From Prevotella sp. UBA7551 (lineage in GTDB: Bacteria > Bacteroidota > Bacteroidia > Bacteroidales > Bacteroidaceae): a stretch of DNA of 28,317 bases. Where the stretch lies: positions 17,569 through 45,885 of the forward strand of contig DLLX01000038.1 of assembly GCA_002479145.1 (NCBI GenBank), read 5' to 3'. Shown here one piece after another: positions 1-7,447 of the stretch (position 1 is the first letter of the stretch; the number at the start of each line of letters is the position of its first letter). The notes below the pieces were generated by a model, which was not told where the DNA came from, ran no database searches, and saw nothing but the letters and a program-made list of their open reading frames with translations. The position numbers and the translations under genes are program-made.

Positions 1-153
1 CTTCCTCACTCGCTGACGCTCAGTGTCGAAAAGAGCCTCAAAATCTGACAAAGCTAATTTATAGAACCCACCTTTACTCTTGGATAAGAACGGCATATAA
101 GGCATTTGTAGCGCAGTTTCATTTGATATTAGGCTTTTATAGCCATATAAAGC

Positions 154-257
154 TTTATCAGATAGCAAAAATTTTTAAATTAAAAATTGAATGTTTTTAA
201 TTTATTTTTCTCAGATTTTTAATTTAAAAATTCTTTGAATATAGGCTAAACGACATT
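154..257. repeat. AT-rich inverted-repeat element, copy 1
   Basis: This 104-nt AT-rich stretch aligns without gaps to 10408-10511, differing at about 15 positions by hand count. Inside it, TTTTTAAATTAAAAA (172-186) and TTTTTAATTTAAAAA (216-230) are perfect 15-nt reverse complements, so a 15-bp stem can form around a 29-nt loop. The loop's second half and the tail, ending near ATATAGGC(T/C)AAAC, are also conserved between copies. It lies downstream of the GLUG gene's 3' end. No ORF is present. It could be a non-autonomous mobile or dispersed repeat, or a structured intergenic element. What it does is unknown. Confidence 0.75.
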
Positions 258-423
258 GTACAGGCATACCTTATCATAAGCCAACCAACGCTACATTTGA
301 ATGCTTATGAACTGAGCGGACTTGGATTTCCAACATCCCAGTTTACTGACAGTAACATTCAACCCAAATTATTCATTAGGCCGATTTGGGTTTATACTCA
401 GTCTATTAAGGGGAATCATCAAA

Positions 424-455
424 AGGGCCGATATCTCGTGGGAGATATCAGCCCT
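424..455 (-). terminator. Probable terminator of the GLUG-protein gene
   Basis: GATATCTC (430-437) pairs with GAGATATC (442-449) around a 4-nt loop. The stem extends past one mismatch through GGGC (425-428) and GCCC (451-454). Read on the minus strand, the stem is followed by TTTTGATG, a short T-run. It lies about 60 nt past the stop codon. It forms a tandem pair with the weaker hairpin at 479-500. Confidence 0.55.
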
Positions 456-478
456 ATTTACTTCGTTTGCAAAAGTTT

Positions 479-500
479 TACGGACAGGAACGAGTCCGTA
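479..500 (-). terminator. Hairpin directly after the GLUG gene stop
   Basis: TACGGAC (479-485) and GTCCGTA (494-500) form a perfect 7-bp stem with an 8-nt loop. On the minus strand the stem is followed by AAACTTTTGC, a weak T-run. Lying only 12 nt past the stop codon, it may be the first of two stacked terminators or a 3'-end stabilising hairpin. Confidence 0.4.
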
Positions 501-512
501 TTACTATGAATG

Positions 513-3500
513 TCATCTGTTGCGGGTCACCACTTTTCGCGTAGAAATCCTGCCATTCTCATAAATGGTCTTCTCTATAACGATTCCCTCTGCATCAGAA
601 GGATTGGCGATGATGCGACCAGCCGCATCATAATAAATGCGTGCTGCAACGGACGTTGAGCCATATCTCGTGTCTGTGATGCCAGTGTGGACATTGTTGA
701 TTACGAGCTCGTAGGTGCGATGAAGGTTACCTGCGGTAACTGTTAGCGTGGCATTCTCGCCGACCGCCTCGTTGTTAAGCCTTACGTTGTTGCCTTCGAC
801 AATAAGGTTATCGGATGAACTCCAAGCCACTCCATTCGGTGTGCCTACAAGAAAATCGTTCAAAACGTTTGAAGCACTTTCATTCTCAGCAAAAAGCACT
901 GTGGCAACATAGAAGCTATTCACTTCGTTGTCAGCTTGTTTGACAAGTGATGGATATGTAGCCACGGCTGTTGAGAAGTCCTCACCGAGTTCTAATTGTG
1001 TCAACTGCCTTGTAGTTACACCATTCACACCATCGATAATATTGTCTTGCTCAGAAGCGTTGCCGAAGGAAGTGTCGAAATAGACATTGCTTGCCTGAAC
1101 ACCAACCGCACTTTCTTCCTCACTCTTGCCTATTGTCATGGCCCACTCGCCGTCGGCTTTAGCCACGCTTACTTTGGCTGCAGTGTAGGAATATGACACT
1201 TTGGCTGTCTCAGCAACGTCATCTCCTGATGAGGGACAACCCACAAGACCTGCGGCATAATCGTATGCAGAGATAGTTCCGAAGTTGTAGCATGACTTCA
1301 CCGTCGGATTTCCATCACCCACGAGACCACCTGCATGAATGGCATTCTCGGATGCATTCCCGTCTATAGTCAGGCTCTCCACATTGCCCACATTGAAGCA
1401 ACGCTCCAAAGTAGGATGGCTTCCTTCGAGAGACCCGGCAACTCCACCAAACGCTCCGCCAAATGACATGACTTTCCCACTATTCCAACTGTCGAGAATA
1501 TTGCACTCGCCCGAGCCTACGATTCCGCCTGCATAGGCGTCTTCTTCATCACGGGAAAGGATGTCGCCCGTATTATGGCAATTCTCTACTAAAGCAAGAT
1601 CGTTATCACCAAGAAGCTCGCCTACTATACCAGCCACTTTGTAACGTCCAATCACGCGGCCTGTGTTGTAACAGCCAGTCACTTTGACACTGGCACCTTC
1701 TTCGCCTTTAGCATAACCGAGGATTCCTGCAGTCCAACGTGATGCGTCCGAAGTCACGGTAGCATAGCTTCCACCTTCATCAGAATCTTCTTCCGATCCA
1801 TTGATTTCAGCAGTATTGTAACTGTTGGAGATAATTACACCACCGTATGTATCACCGATTATTCCACCAGTGTAACCACCGCCACGAGTCCGTATCAAGC
1901 CAATGTTGTAAGTGCTGTCAACCACAAGAGGTTGGTTGTCGTAATGTCTTTCGGCCATACCTATTATTCCTCCGGCTTCACTGTAAGCCGAGTCTATCGC
2001 ACCTTCATTATGGCTGTTCCTCACAGACGTGGGATAGAGCGCAGAACCAACTATGCCACCGATATAACTGTCTTCGGAAACTAAAGCTCCCTTGTTGACA
2101 GCCCTAACGATGGAAGCTGATACTCTACCGGCAATACCGCCAATGCTGTTCGTTCCGCTTACCCGTCCTGTATTGGTAACATTGGATATGACCGCTTCTG
2201 CAACATCTTCGCTTTCGCCGGCAATGCCTCCGACGTATCTCGAAGAGCCTGTTACATTGCCTTCATTGGAAGAATTGGTTATAATAGCGAATGGATAGAG
2301 GTATCCAGCGATACCACCCACTGCGGAACTTCCAGACACATCAGCTTTGTTTATGAGGCTGTCCACGCTGCCGTACAAGTTGCCCACAAAGGCTCCTATA
2401 TTATCTTCGCCCGTAAATGAGCTTGAAGCGTCCATAGTGAAGTTGCACAACAAACCATTTGCCCCAAGATTTCCCACGAAGCCTTTATTTGATGAAGAAG
2501 TTTCGGTAGTAGCATCAAATACAATATTCTTGATAGCATGTCCACCACCATCGAGCACACCCTTGAATGACGCGTCGCCATCGGCAAGGGGCGTGAATGC
2601 CTTGTCTGCGAAGTCAAGATCAGCAGTAGCTTTGAAGTAAGAACCATCGTAGTCAAATAACGATGCGTTGACGAATGCAGCCAACTTGAGGAAGTCCTCT
2701 GCATTGTTAATCAAATAGGGAGACTGCTTAGAACCATCCCCATCGAGCACCTTTGCATTTAGTGTCTTCAAAGGAAGATATTTCGATGAATTTCCATAGG
2801 ATGCCACGAGGGTGTCGCTGGCCAAACCAGTCTCCGGCACTTTAACATCAAGGCTGGAGCCATTGATTGAAAACACATTGCCTTTCTTCAACGAATATTT
2901 CACGACGGATACATTGCCAAGCTCGGCTGGCTTATGTACGTAAGTAATGTTGTCCGCTTCGTCAAAGAGCACGGTGGCTAATGATGCGAGTTGCTGTGTC
3001 TCGTCATCCTTTGCCCATTTCAACACTGGGTACTTCCCTGCTGTCTGATACCAAAAATCTTCAGGCAAGTTGAGGTTTGGAGTAATGAGCTCCGATGTGG
3101 TAAGAGGAGTTGCACCTTTCTTTCCAGCATTACCCACTGCGCCCAACTTGTTGAGCTTCTTGTCAAAATATGTGCCTTTGATGGTCACTCCACTCTTGTT
3201 ATATCCCACGATTGCACCACCCGTTGTAAGGTCATCGGGTTCGGTAATATAACCATAATTGACGGCATTTTCTATTTCTACATCTCTTGCTACTCCGACG
3301 ATGCCACCCACATTCTCGTAAGAGATGACGTGTCCAGAGTTGCACACATTCACCAAATGACCACCGTATGTGGCTTCGCCTACAATTCCACCGGCATTAT
3401 ATTGCTCTCCTGCATCTTCGTAGGGATTGAGATAAACGGCACCCACCTCGGCTGTGTTCGTACAGTTCTCTATCGATGCACCTTCGCTGGCAATGCCACC

Positions 3501-6500
3501 GACAATGCCACCTGCCGCATAAATGCCTGCATATATGTTGCCCGCATTGAGACAACCCGTTACCACGCCGTTGCCGCACAACTCTCCAACGATGCCTCCG
3601 GCAAGCGAATAGTAGCATTTTACCACCGCATAGTTCTTACAGTTCTCAATTCTACCGTACATTCTTCCTGCTATAGCGCCACCAGTGTCATAATATTCAA
3701 ACTTACAACTGGAGTCTATTGTGAGATTCTTCACGACTCCGGCAACTCCTACTATCGCGAACAATCCGCTGTGAGCATAAGAGTCATCGCTCGACGGATC
3801 CACTACTCCATCCTCATCGAAAGCCACGGCCCGTATCACCATGTTGGATATTTTGTAGCCTCCGCCGTCATATACACCTTCAAAGCGAATATCATCCCAG
3901 TTGCTTTTGCATATTGGGGTGAATTCTTCGCCCTTCATGTCTATGTTGGCAGTCTGCTTGAAATACTTGTTGGCAAAGTTGATATTGGCCTTCGTTGCTA
4001 TGCTGGAAAGCGATTCAAGGTCACTTTTCGACTTTATGAGCCATGGGTTCTGCTCTGTTCCGTCGCCATCGAAAGGCATTGGTGCTATGCCAAGTACAAA
4101 GGTTTTGGAAGCCGTACCCAACGATGCCACTATGGTGTCGGTATGCAATTCGCCATTGAGCTTTCCCGTCCCATTGTCGAATGTGAAAGCGTATCCACCT
4201 TTTTCATCGTAACTTCCGTTGCGTACTGCCTTCCAATTTACATTTTCAGCGTTCCGATAAGTGAAGTCCTTTACTACTAACCTCGTGTCGTTATTGGTAG
4301 CCAGTCTTAAAGGAGTGACCGACACCAAAACAGCTTCATCATCGAGTTTATCGCCTTTCAGGCGTGGATAAAGCCCATCCGTAAACTCCCATTTAGCTGC
4401 ATCAAGCCCTTGTAGTCCTGAGCCTGTGGTCAACTCAGCTGTTGAAAGCCCATAAACTTTGTGTGGCACAGCAGCTATTTGCTCATCATAGTACACGTCC
4501 TTGATGGTGACCAGATTGGTTGAAGAGCCTATTATACCACGTAACGAATCCGAAGAATAGGTATCAAGGTAAACGGAAGAATAACAGTTAGCGATGGTTG
4601 TGCCCCCTCCATCGTTAGTGGGGCTGTCGAGAGACGCACCTACAAGACCACCCACTCTGGTGGAATTGGGATTGCGCAGAGAACCTGATGCATAGCAGTC
4701 ATGTATGTTAGCTCCTGCCACAGCTCCTGCCAGTGCACCAATATTGCACTTGGATGCCGATATTCCGATGATGTCCACCAAGGCATGGCTTTCCTTTATT
4801 TCTGCCGATTCTGCGTATCCGACCAATCCTCCCATGGACACCTCGGCAGTATTGGTGCCGCCCACGGTACCAGAGAAAGAACTGTTTGAAATCATCGCAG
4901 CTGTTGTGCGATTGGTGCCATTGAGCGTACCGACCAGCCCACCGTTGTAGGTGCGCTTCTCCACGAATCTGACTGAGACATCTGTTGCTATGGCACTGTC
5001 AATCGTAGAAGTGGAAAAGCCTGAGATTCCGCCCACATTTCCAAGTCCACTGACAGTGACAGCTGTGAGGTTTACGTTACTTATCGTCCCTAACGCCTTT
5101 CCTGCCACACCACCGGCATAGTATCCATAGTTTGCTTTGACAGAAGAATTGCATATCGCAATATTGCGAATAAAGCCCAAAGACACACCAGCCAAGACGC
5201 CAACGTTGCCTCCAAGCGATGAGATGTTCGCTTTGTCCACGGTAAAATTCTTTATCTCACCAGCTTTGCCTATGCCGGCGAAAAGCCCGAAATTGCTGTA
5301 TGGAAAATTCTTGTAGGTGAGATTCACCAGTGTATGACCTGCTCCATCAAGTACACCAGCGAAGTAAAGACTGTCGTTGCCGATTGGATCAATAATCTTG
5401 TTGACTATCGAGAAATCAATGTCGCCTGCCAGCTTGAAGTGCTTTCCTTCATAAATAGGATAATAGAAGCCTTCTTTTCCGTCAGTATTCGTGAACGTAG
5501 TTTTTGCTCCCCGCACTGAGGAATCTGTCTTCGACAGCATCGCAAGGGTGTACCAGTCATCTACCGTCTTTATGAGATAAGGGCTGCTTTCCGTGCCATC
5601 ACCCTCGAAGTTGGCCTGGGGCGTGGCCGGGAACTGTATCGGGCAGGTGGTGCTGAAACGCGAAGACTCGAACAGGGCATTGTAATTCTCCACCTTTCCT
5701 CCCGTAACACTGGCTTCCATCCATTTGCCGAGATTGATCACTGTAGAGTCTCCCACCACCTCGGCTTTGCCTTCAACTGGACTCGTGGTTATGGCCTTGA
5801 CGTTGATGAACACGCCCTTTGCCACCTCATCGAGCTTGTAAGATCCAAAATTAAAGGTGTATCCACTGCTATTATCCACCCATAGAGGCTGTGGGTCAAG
5901 CTGAACTTTGTTTTCTGGGTTAAGCCTTACGTCCATAGCAATGTACGCATGACCTGCCGGTAGAGACTCCAAGGAAAGGGTGTCACGAACGTGGGACACG
6001 CGTATTGCGTCGTCGCTCAACTGCCGTACATATATCCAGTCTTCCACGGTTCGTGTTTGTCGATTATTCTTCGTCATGGCACCGTCTTTGAAGCTTATCT
6101 CCACATTACGTTGAATGCCATTAGGTGTGGCGCAATCGGCATAATCCATCAAGCCAGGCATGGTGAGGTACATATCTTTTTTAGGTCCCTCTGTGACAAA
6201 ATAAGCGAATGTCGACTCGATGTGAATGTCCCCGTCCTTCAAGAAACCTTCTATGGGATGGATGTTATCCATGCCGTATGTGCTCATGTCCATGCGGCCA
6301 ATGGAAATTTTCATCATATCATCATCAGTACCTTTGATATAGAACAGGTGCTGCGGAGGAATGGTCAAGGCCCCAGTATTAAGATCTACAGTAGCCTTTA
6401 CTTCAGCTTCGTTGTAAAACAGTCCTGTGATTAGCAACTCGGTATCCGATGTCTTGCTGACCGAGACCTCGTCTGTAAGGATGTGACCATCGGTCAGGTG

Positions 6501-6791
6501 CGCGATGGCAGTGCGCTTGCCCACATAATCATTGAGGTTTGTAGCGGCCTGTTTTTTGTACTTAGCATCGGTTCGCAGTGAGGGTTTCCCGCTTCTTATG
6601 CGGGTGACATTAGGGCTGCTGAGCAAATTCCCTGGCGCATTGCCCAATGGCAACAAAGTTGCCGACTGCCTTTGCACTTCGGCCTGCGATATGTTTCGTA
6701 GGCCATCCGGCACAGTCTGTGCAAGTGCGGTTCCACCCGTTGCCAACAATACGGCAAGGAAGAGCCAACACAATAATTGTCTAATTTTCAT
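513..6791 (-). CDS. Giant secreted GLUG-repeat surface protein
   Basis: This encodes a 2092-residue exported protein. The start is set at ATG 6791 because it opens a classic signal peptide (MKIRQLLCW then a hydrophobic stretch ending ATGGTALAQ). The frame stays open another 59 codons upstream, but that part lacks a signal and overlaps the likely promoter. After an unrecognised N-terminal domain (to about residue 390), three blocks begin with a DGDGT-like, PYLI/PWLI-containing motif near residues 395, 909 and 1350. Each block carries many GLUG-type units (GG-hydrophobic-hydrophobic-G, for example GGLVG, GGIVG, GGIAG), expected to form a right-handed beta-helix. Each ends in an Ig-like spacer. 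The last ~50 residues (VAARIYYDAAGRI onward) resemble C-terminal sorting tails of Bacteroidales secreted proteins, so type IX-like surface attachment is inferred. GLUG proteins are often adhesin-like. The ligand is unknown and no catalytic motif was seen. Confidence 0.9.
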   Translation of the reverse strand: MKIRQLLCWLFLAVLLATGGTALAQTVPDGLRNISQAEVQRQSATLLPLGNAPGNLLSSPNVTRIRSGKPSLRTDAKYKKQAATNLNDYVGKRTAIAHLTDGHILTDEVSVSKTSDTELLITGLFYNEAEVKATVDLNTGALTIPPQHLFYIKGTDDDMMKISIGRMDMSTYGMDNIHPIEGFLKDGDIHIESTFAYFVTEGPKKDMYLTMPGLMDYADCATPNGIQRNVEISFKDGAMTKNNRQTRTVEDWIYVRQLSDDAIRVSHVRDTLSLESLPAGHAYIAMDVRLNPENKVQLDPQPLWVDNSSGYTFNFGSYKLDEVAKGVFINVKAITTSPVEGKAEVVGDSTVINLGKWMEASVTGGKVENYNALFESSRFSTTCPIQFPATPQANFEGDGTESSPYLIKTVDDWYTLAMLSKTDSSVRGAKTTFTNTDGKEGFYYPIYEGKHFKLAGDIDFSIVNKIIDPIGNDSLYFAGVLDGAGHTLVNLTYKNFPYSNFGLFAGIGKAGEIKNFTVDKANISSLGGNVGVLAGVSLGFIRNIAICNSSVKANYGYYAGGVAGKALGTISNVNLTAVTVSGLGNVGGISGFSTSTIDSAIATDVSVRFVEKRTYNGGLVGTLNGTNRTTAAMISNSSFSGTVGGTNTAEVSMGGLVGYAESAEIKESHALVDIIGISASKCNIGALAGAVAGANIHDCYASGSLRNPNSTRVGGLVGASLDSPTNDGGGTTIANCYSSVYLDTYSSDSLRGIIGSSTNLVTIKDVYYDEQIAAVPHKVYGLSTAELTTGSGLQGLDAAKWEFTDGLYPRLKGDKLDDEAVLVSVTPLRLATNNDTRLVVKDFTYRNAENVNWKAVRNGSYDEKGGYAFTFDNGTGKLNGELHTDTIVASLGTASKTFVLGIAPMPFDGDGTEQNPWLIKSKSDLESLSSIATKANINFANKYFKQTANIDMKGEEFTPICKSNWDDIRFEGVYDGGGYKISNMVIRAVAFDEDGVVDPSSDDSYAHSGLFAIVGVAGVVKNLTIDSSCKFEYYDTGGAIAGRMYGRIENCKNYAVVKCYYSLAGGIVGELCGNGVVTGCLNAGNIYAGIYAAGGIVGGIASEGASIENCTNTAEVGAVYLNPYEDAGEQYNAGGIVGEATYGGHLVNVCNSGHVISYENVGGIVGVARDVEIENAVNYGYITEPDDLTTGGAIVGYNKSGVTIKGTYFDKKLNKLGAVGNAGKKGATPLTTSELITPNLNLPEDFWYQTAGKYPVLKWAKDDETQQLASLATVLFDEADNITYVHKPAELGNVSVVKYSLKKGNVFSINGSSLDVKVPETGLASDTLVASYGNSSKYLPLKTLNAKVLDGDGSKQSPYLINNAEDFLKLAAFVNASLFDYDGSYFKATADLDFADKAFTPLADGDASFKGVLDGGGHAIKNIVFDATTETSSSNKGFVGNLGANGLLCNFTMDASSSFTGEDNIGAFVGNLYGSVDSLINKADVSGSSAVGGIAGYLYPFAIITNSSNEGNVTGSSRYVGGIAGESEDVAEAVISNVTNTGRVSGTNSIGGIAGRVSASIVRAVNKGALVSEDSYIGGIVGSALYPTSVRNSHNEGAIDSAYSEAGGIIGMAERHYDNQPLVVDSTYNIGLIRTRGGGYTGGIIGDTYGGVIISNSYNTAEINGSEEDSDEGGSYATVTSDASRWTAGILGYAKGEEGASVKVTGCYNTGRVIGRYKVAGIVGELLGDNDLALVENCHNTGDILSRDEEDAYAGGIVGSGECNILDSWNSGKVMSFGGAFGGVAGSLEGSHPTLERCFNVGNVESLTIDGNASENAIHAGGLVGDGNPTVKSCYNFGTISAYDYAAGLVGCPSSGDDVAETAKVSYSYTAAKVSVAKADGEWAMTIGKSEEESAVGVQASNVYFDTSFGNASEQDNIIDGVNGVTTRQLTQLELGEDFSTAVATYPSLVKQADNEVNSFYVATVLFAENESASNVLNDFLVGTPNGVAWSSSDNLIVEGNNVRLNNEAVGENATLTVTAGNLHRTYELVINNVHTGITDTRYGSTSVAARIYYDAAGRIIANPSDAEGIVIEKTIYENGRISTRKVVTRNR

Positions 6792-6841
6792 AAGCAAATT
6801 AATTGTTTTGTTTATAAATTGGCAGACTCTCAGTTTTACAG

Positions 6842-6874
6842 CAAATATGCATTGGAAGACAATAAAGTACCAAA
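6842..6874 (-). promoter_or_regulatory. Predicted promoter of the GLUG-protein gene
   Basis: On the minus strand, TTTG (complement of 6871-6874) is followed after 21 nt by CATATTTG (complement of 6842-6849). This matches the Bacteroidota pattern TTTG-N17-23-TAnnTTTG with a C for the first T of the -7 box. It implies a leader of roughly 45 nt before ATG 6791 and argues against the longer upstream reading frame being translated. Confidence 0.5.
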
Positions 6875-6942
6875 CGCTTGTATGTGTCAGAGCAGTCATT
6901 AAGGTAGTGCTGCCTGTAACTTCAATAACGACGTTCTGATTT

Positions 6943-7041
6943 ACGTTACAAAAGTAACGTCTTCGCAACCCTCTTAAAGTTACAAAACTATTAAATTTTT
7001 GTTACAACGTAAAAAATACCGTATTTTCATTTAGCTAAATG
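6943..7041. promoter_or_regulatory. Palindrome cluster upstream of the GLUG gene
   Basis: Three inverted repeats lie within 100 nt. ACGTTAC (6943-6949) and GTAACGT (6954-6960) flank AAAA. AAAATAC (7013-7019) and GTATTTT (7021-7027) flank one C. CATTTAGCTAAATG (7028-7041) is a perfect 14-bp palindrome. GTTACAA also occurs three times, at 6945, 6979 and 7001. The cluster sits upstream of the predicted -33 box of the GLUG gene, where operator sites for a dimeric regulator would be placed. The remaining sequence of the 6792-7447 gap shows no other clear element besides the clpB terminator. Confidence 0.45.
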
Positions 7042-7363
7042 GACATCTTTTAGCTATTACGTATGTTTATACAAACAGAAAAAGGTCTTTCGTTACCAAA
7101 AAAAGATGAGTAAGGATATCTATTCTCCAAATCGAGCATTAGATTTCGTCTGCGTTTGGTTTTTATTACGTGTAGATTGCAACATAATTGTTGAATGCAT
7201 AGCGGACAAGGCGAAACACTTACGACAGCAAAATACTGAAAGAGAAAGCGACAACGAGCGGGAACATGGAAAAAACTCGCGGGCATATATCTATTCGGGG
7301 CTAATGAAAGCTATTTGGGATTAGAGTGCTGGTTGATTCCATCAGCGGAAGAGCAATGAAAAA

Positions 7364-7393
7364 ATCCCGATGACATTTTTGCGTCATCGGGAT
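7364..7393 (-). terminator. Intrinsic terminator of clpB
   Basis: ATCCCGATGAC (7364-7374) and GTCATCGGGAT (7383-7393) form a perfect 11-bp stem with an 8-nt loop. On the minus strand it is followed by TTTTTTCATT. It lies about 55 nt past the clpB stop codon. This is the clearest terminator in the left half of the window. Confidence 0.9.
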
Positions 7394-7447
7394 CTTCTAT
7401 TTTCGTTTCAATATCAACCCAAAATCATTTTCAAGCGCACATTGCAA

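Larger units (their letters stand above)
1..512. other. Left-edge region without a supported gene
   Basis: No convincing complete gene was found here. On the minus strand an ORF opens with ATG at 105-103 and stays open for 35 codons to the window edge. It could be the start of a gene lying outside the window, but 35 open codons are easily reached by chance, so it is not called. The rest holds the AT-rich inverted-repeat element at 154-257 and two hairpins (424-455 and 479-500) just past the stop of the large GLUG gene. Plus-strand ORFs near 297-564 run through these hairpins, have no recognisable motif, and are judged spurious. Confidence 0.6.

Noticed and set aside
297..564. Two overlapping plus-strand ORFs of 70 and 80 codons
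   Set aside because: They read through the two terminator-like hairpins and the tail of the GLUG gene and show no conserved features.
2991..4280. A 429-codon open frame on the plus strand opposite the GLUG-protein gene
   Set aside because: It lies wholly antisense to a strongly supported gene, has no recognisable domain or start context, and follows from the repetitive glycine-rich codons of the opposite strand.
6792..6968. In-frame N-terminal extension of the GLUG protein (59 codons)
   Set aside because: It overlaps the predicted promoter, lacks a signal peptide, and would bury the clear signal sequence starting at ATG 6791.
7050..7324. Short ORFs on both strands upstream of the GLUG gene
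   Set aside because: They lack codon bias, have no promoter or motif, and lie between the clpB terminator and the palindrome cluster in sequence that looks regulatory.
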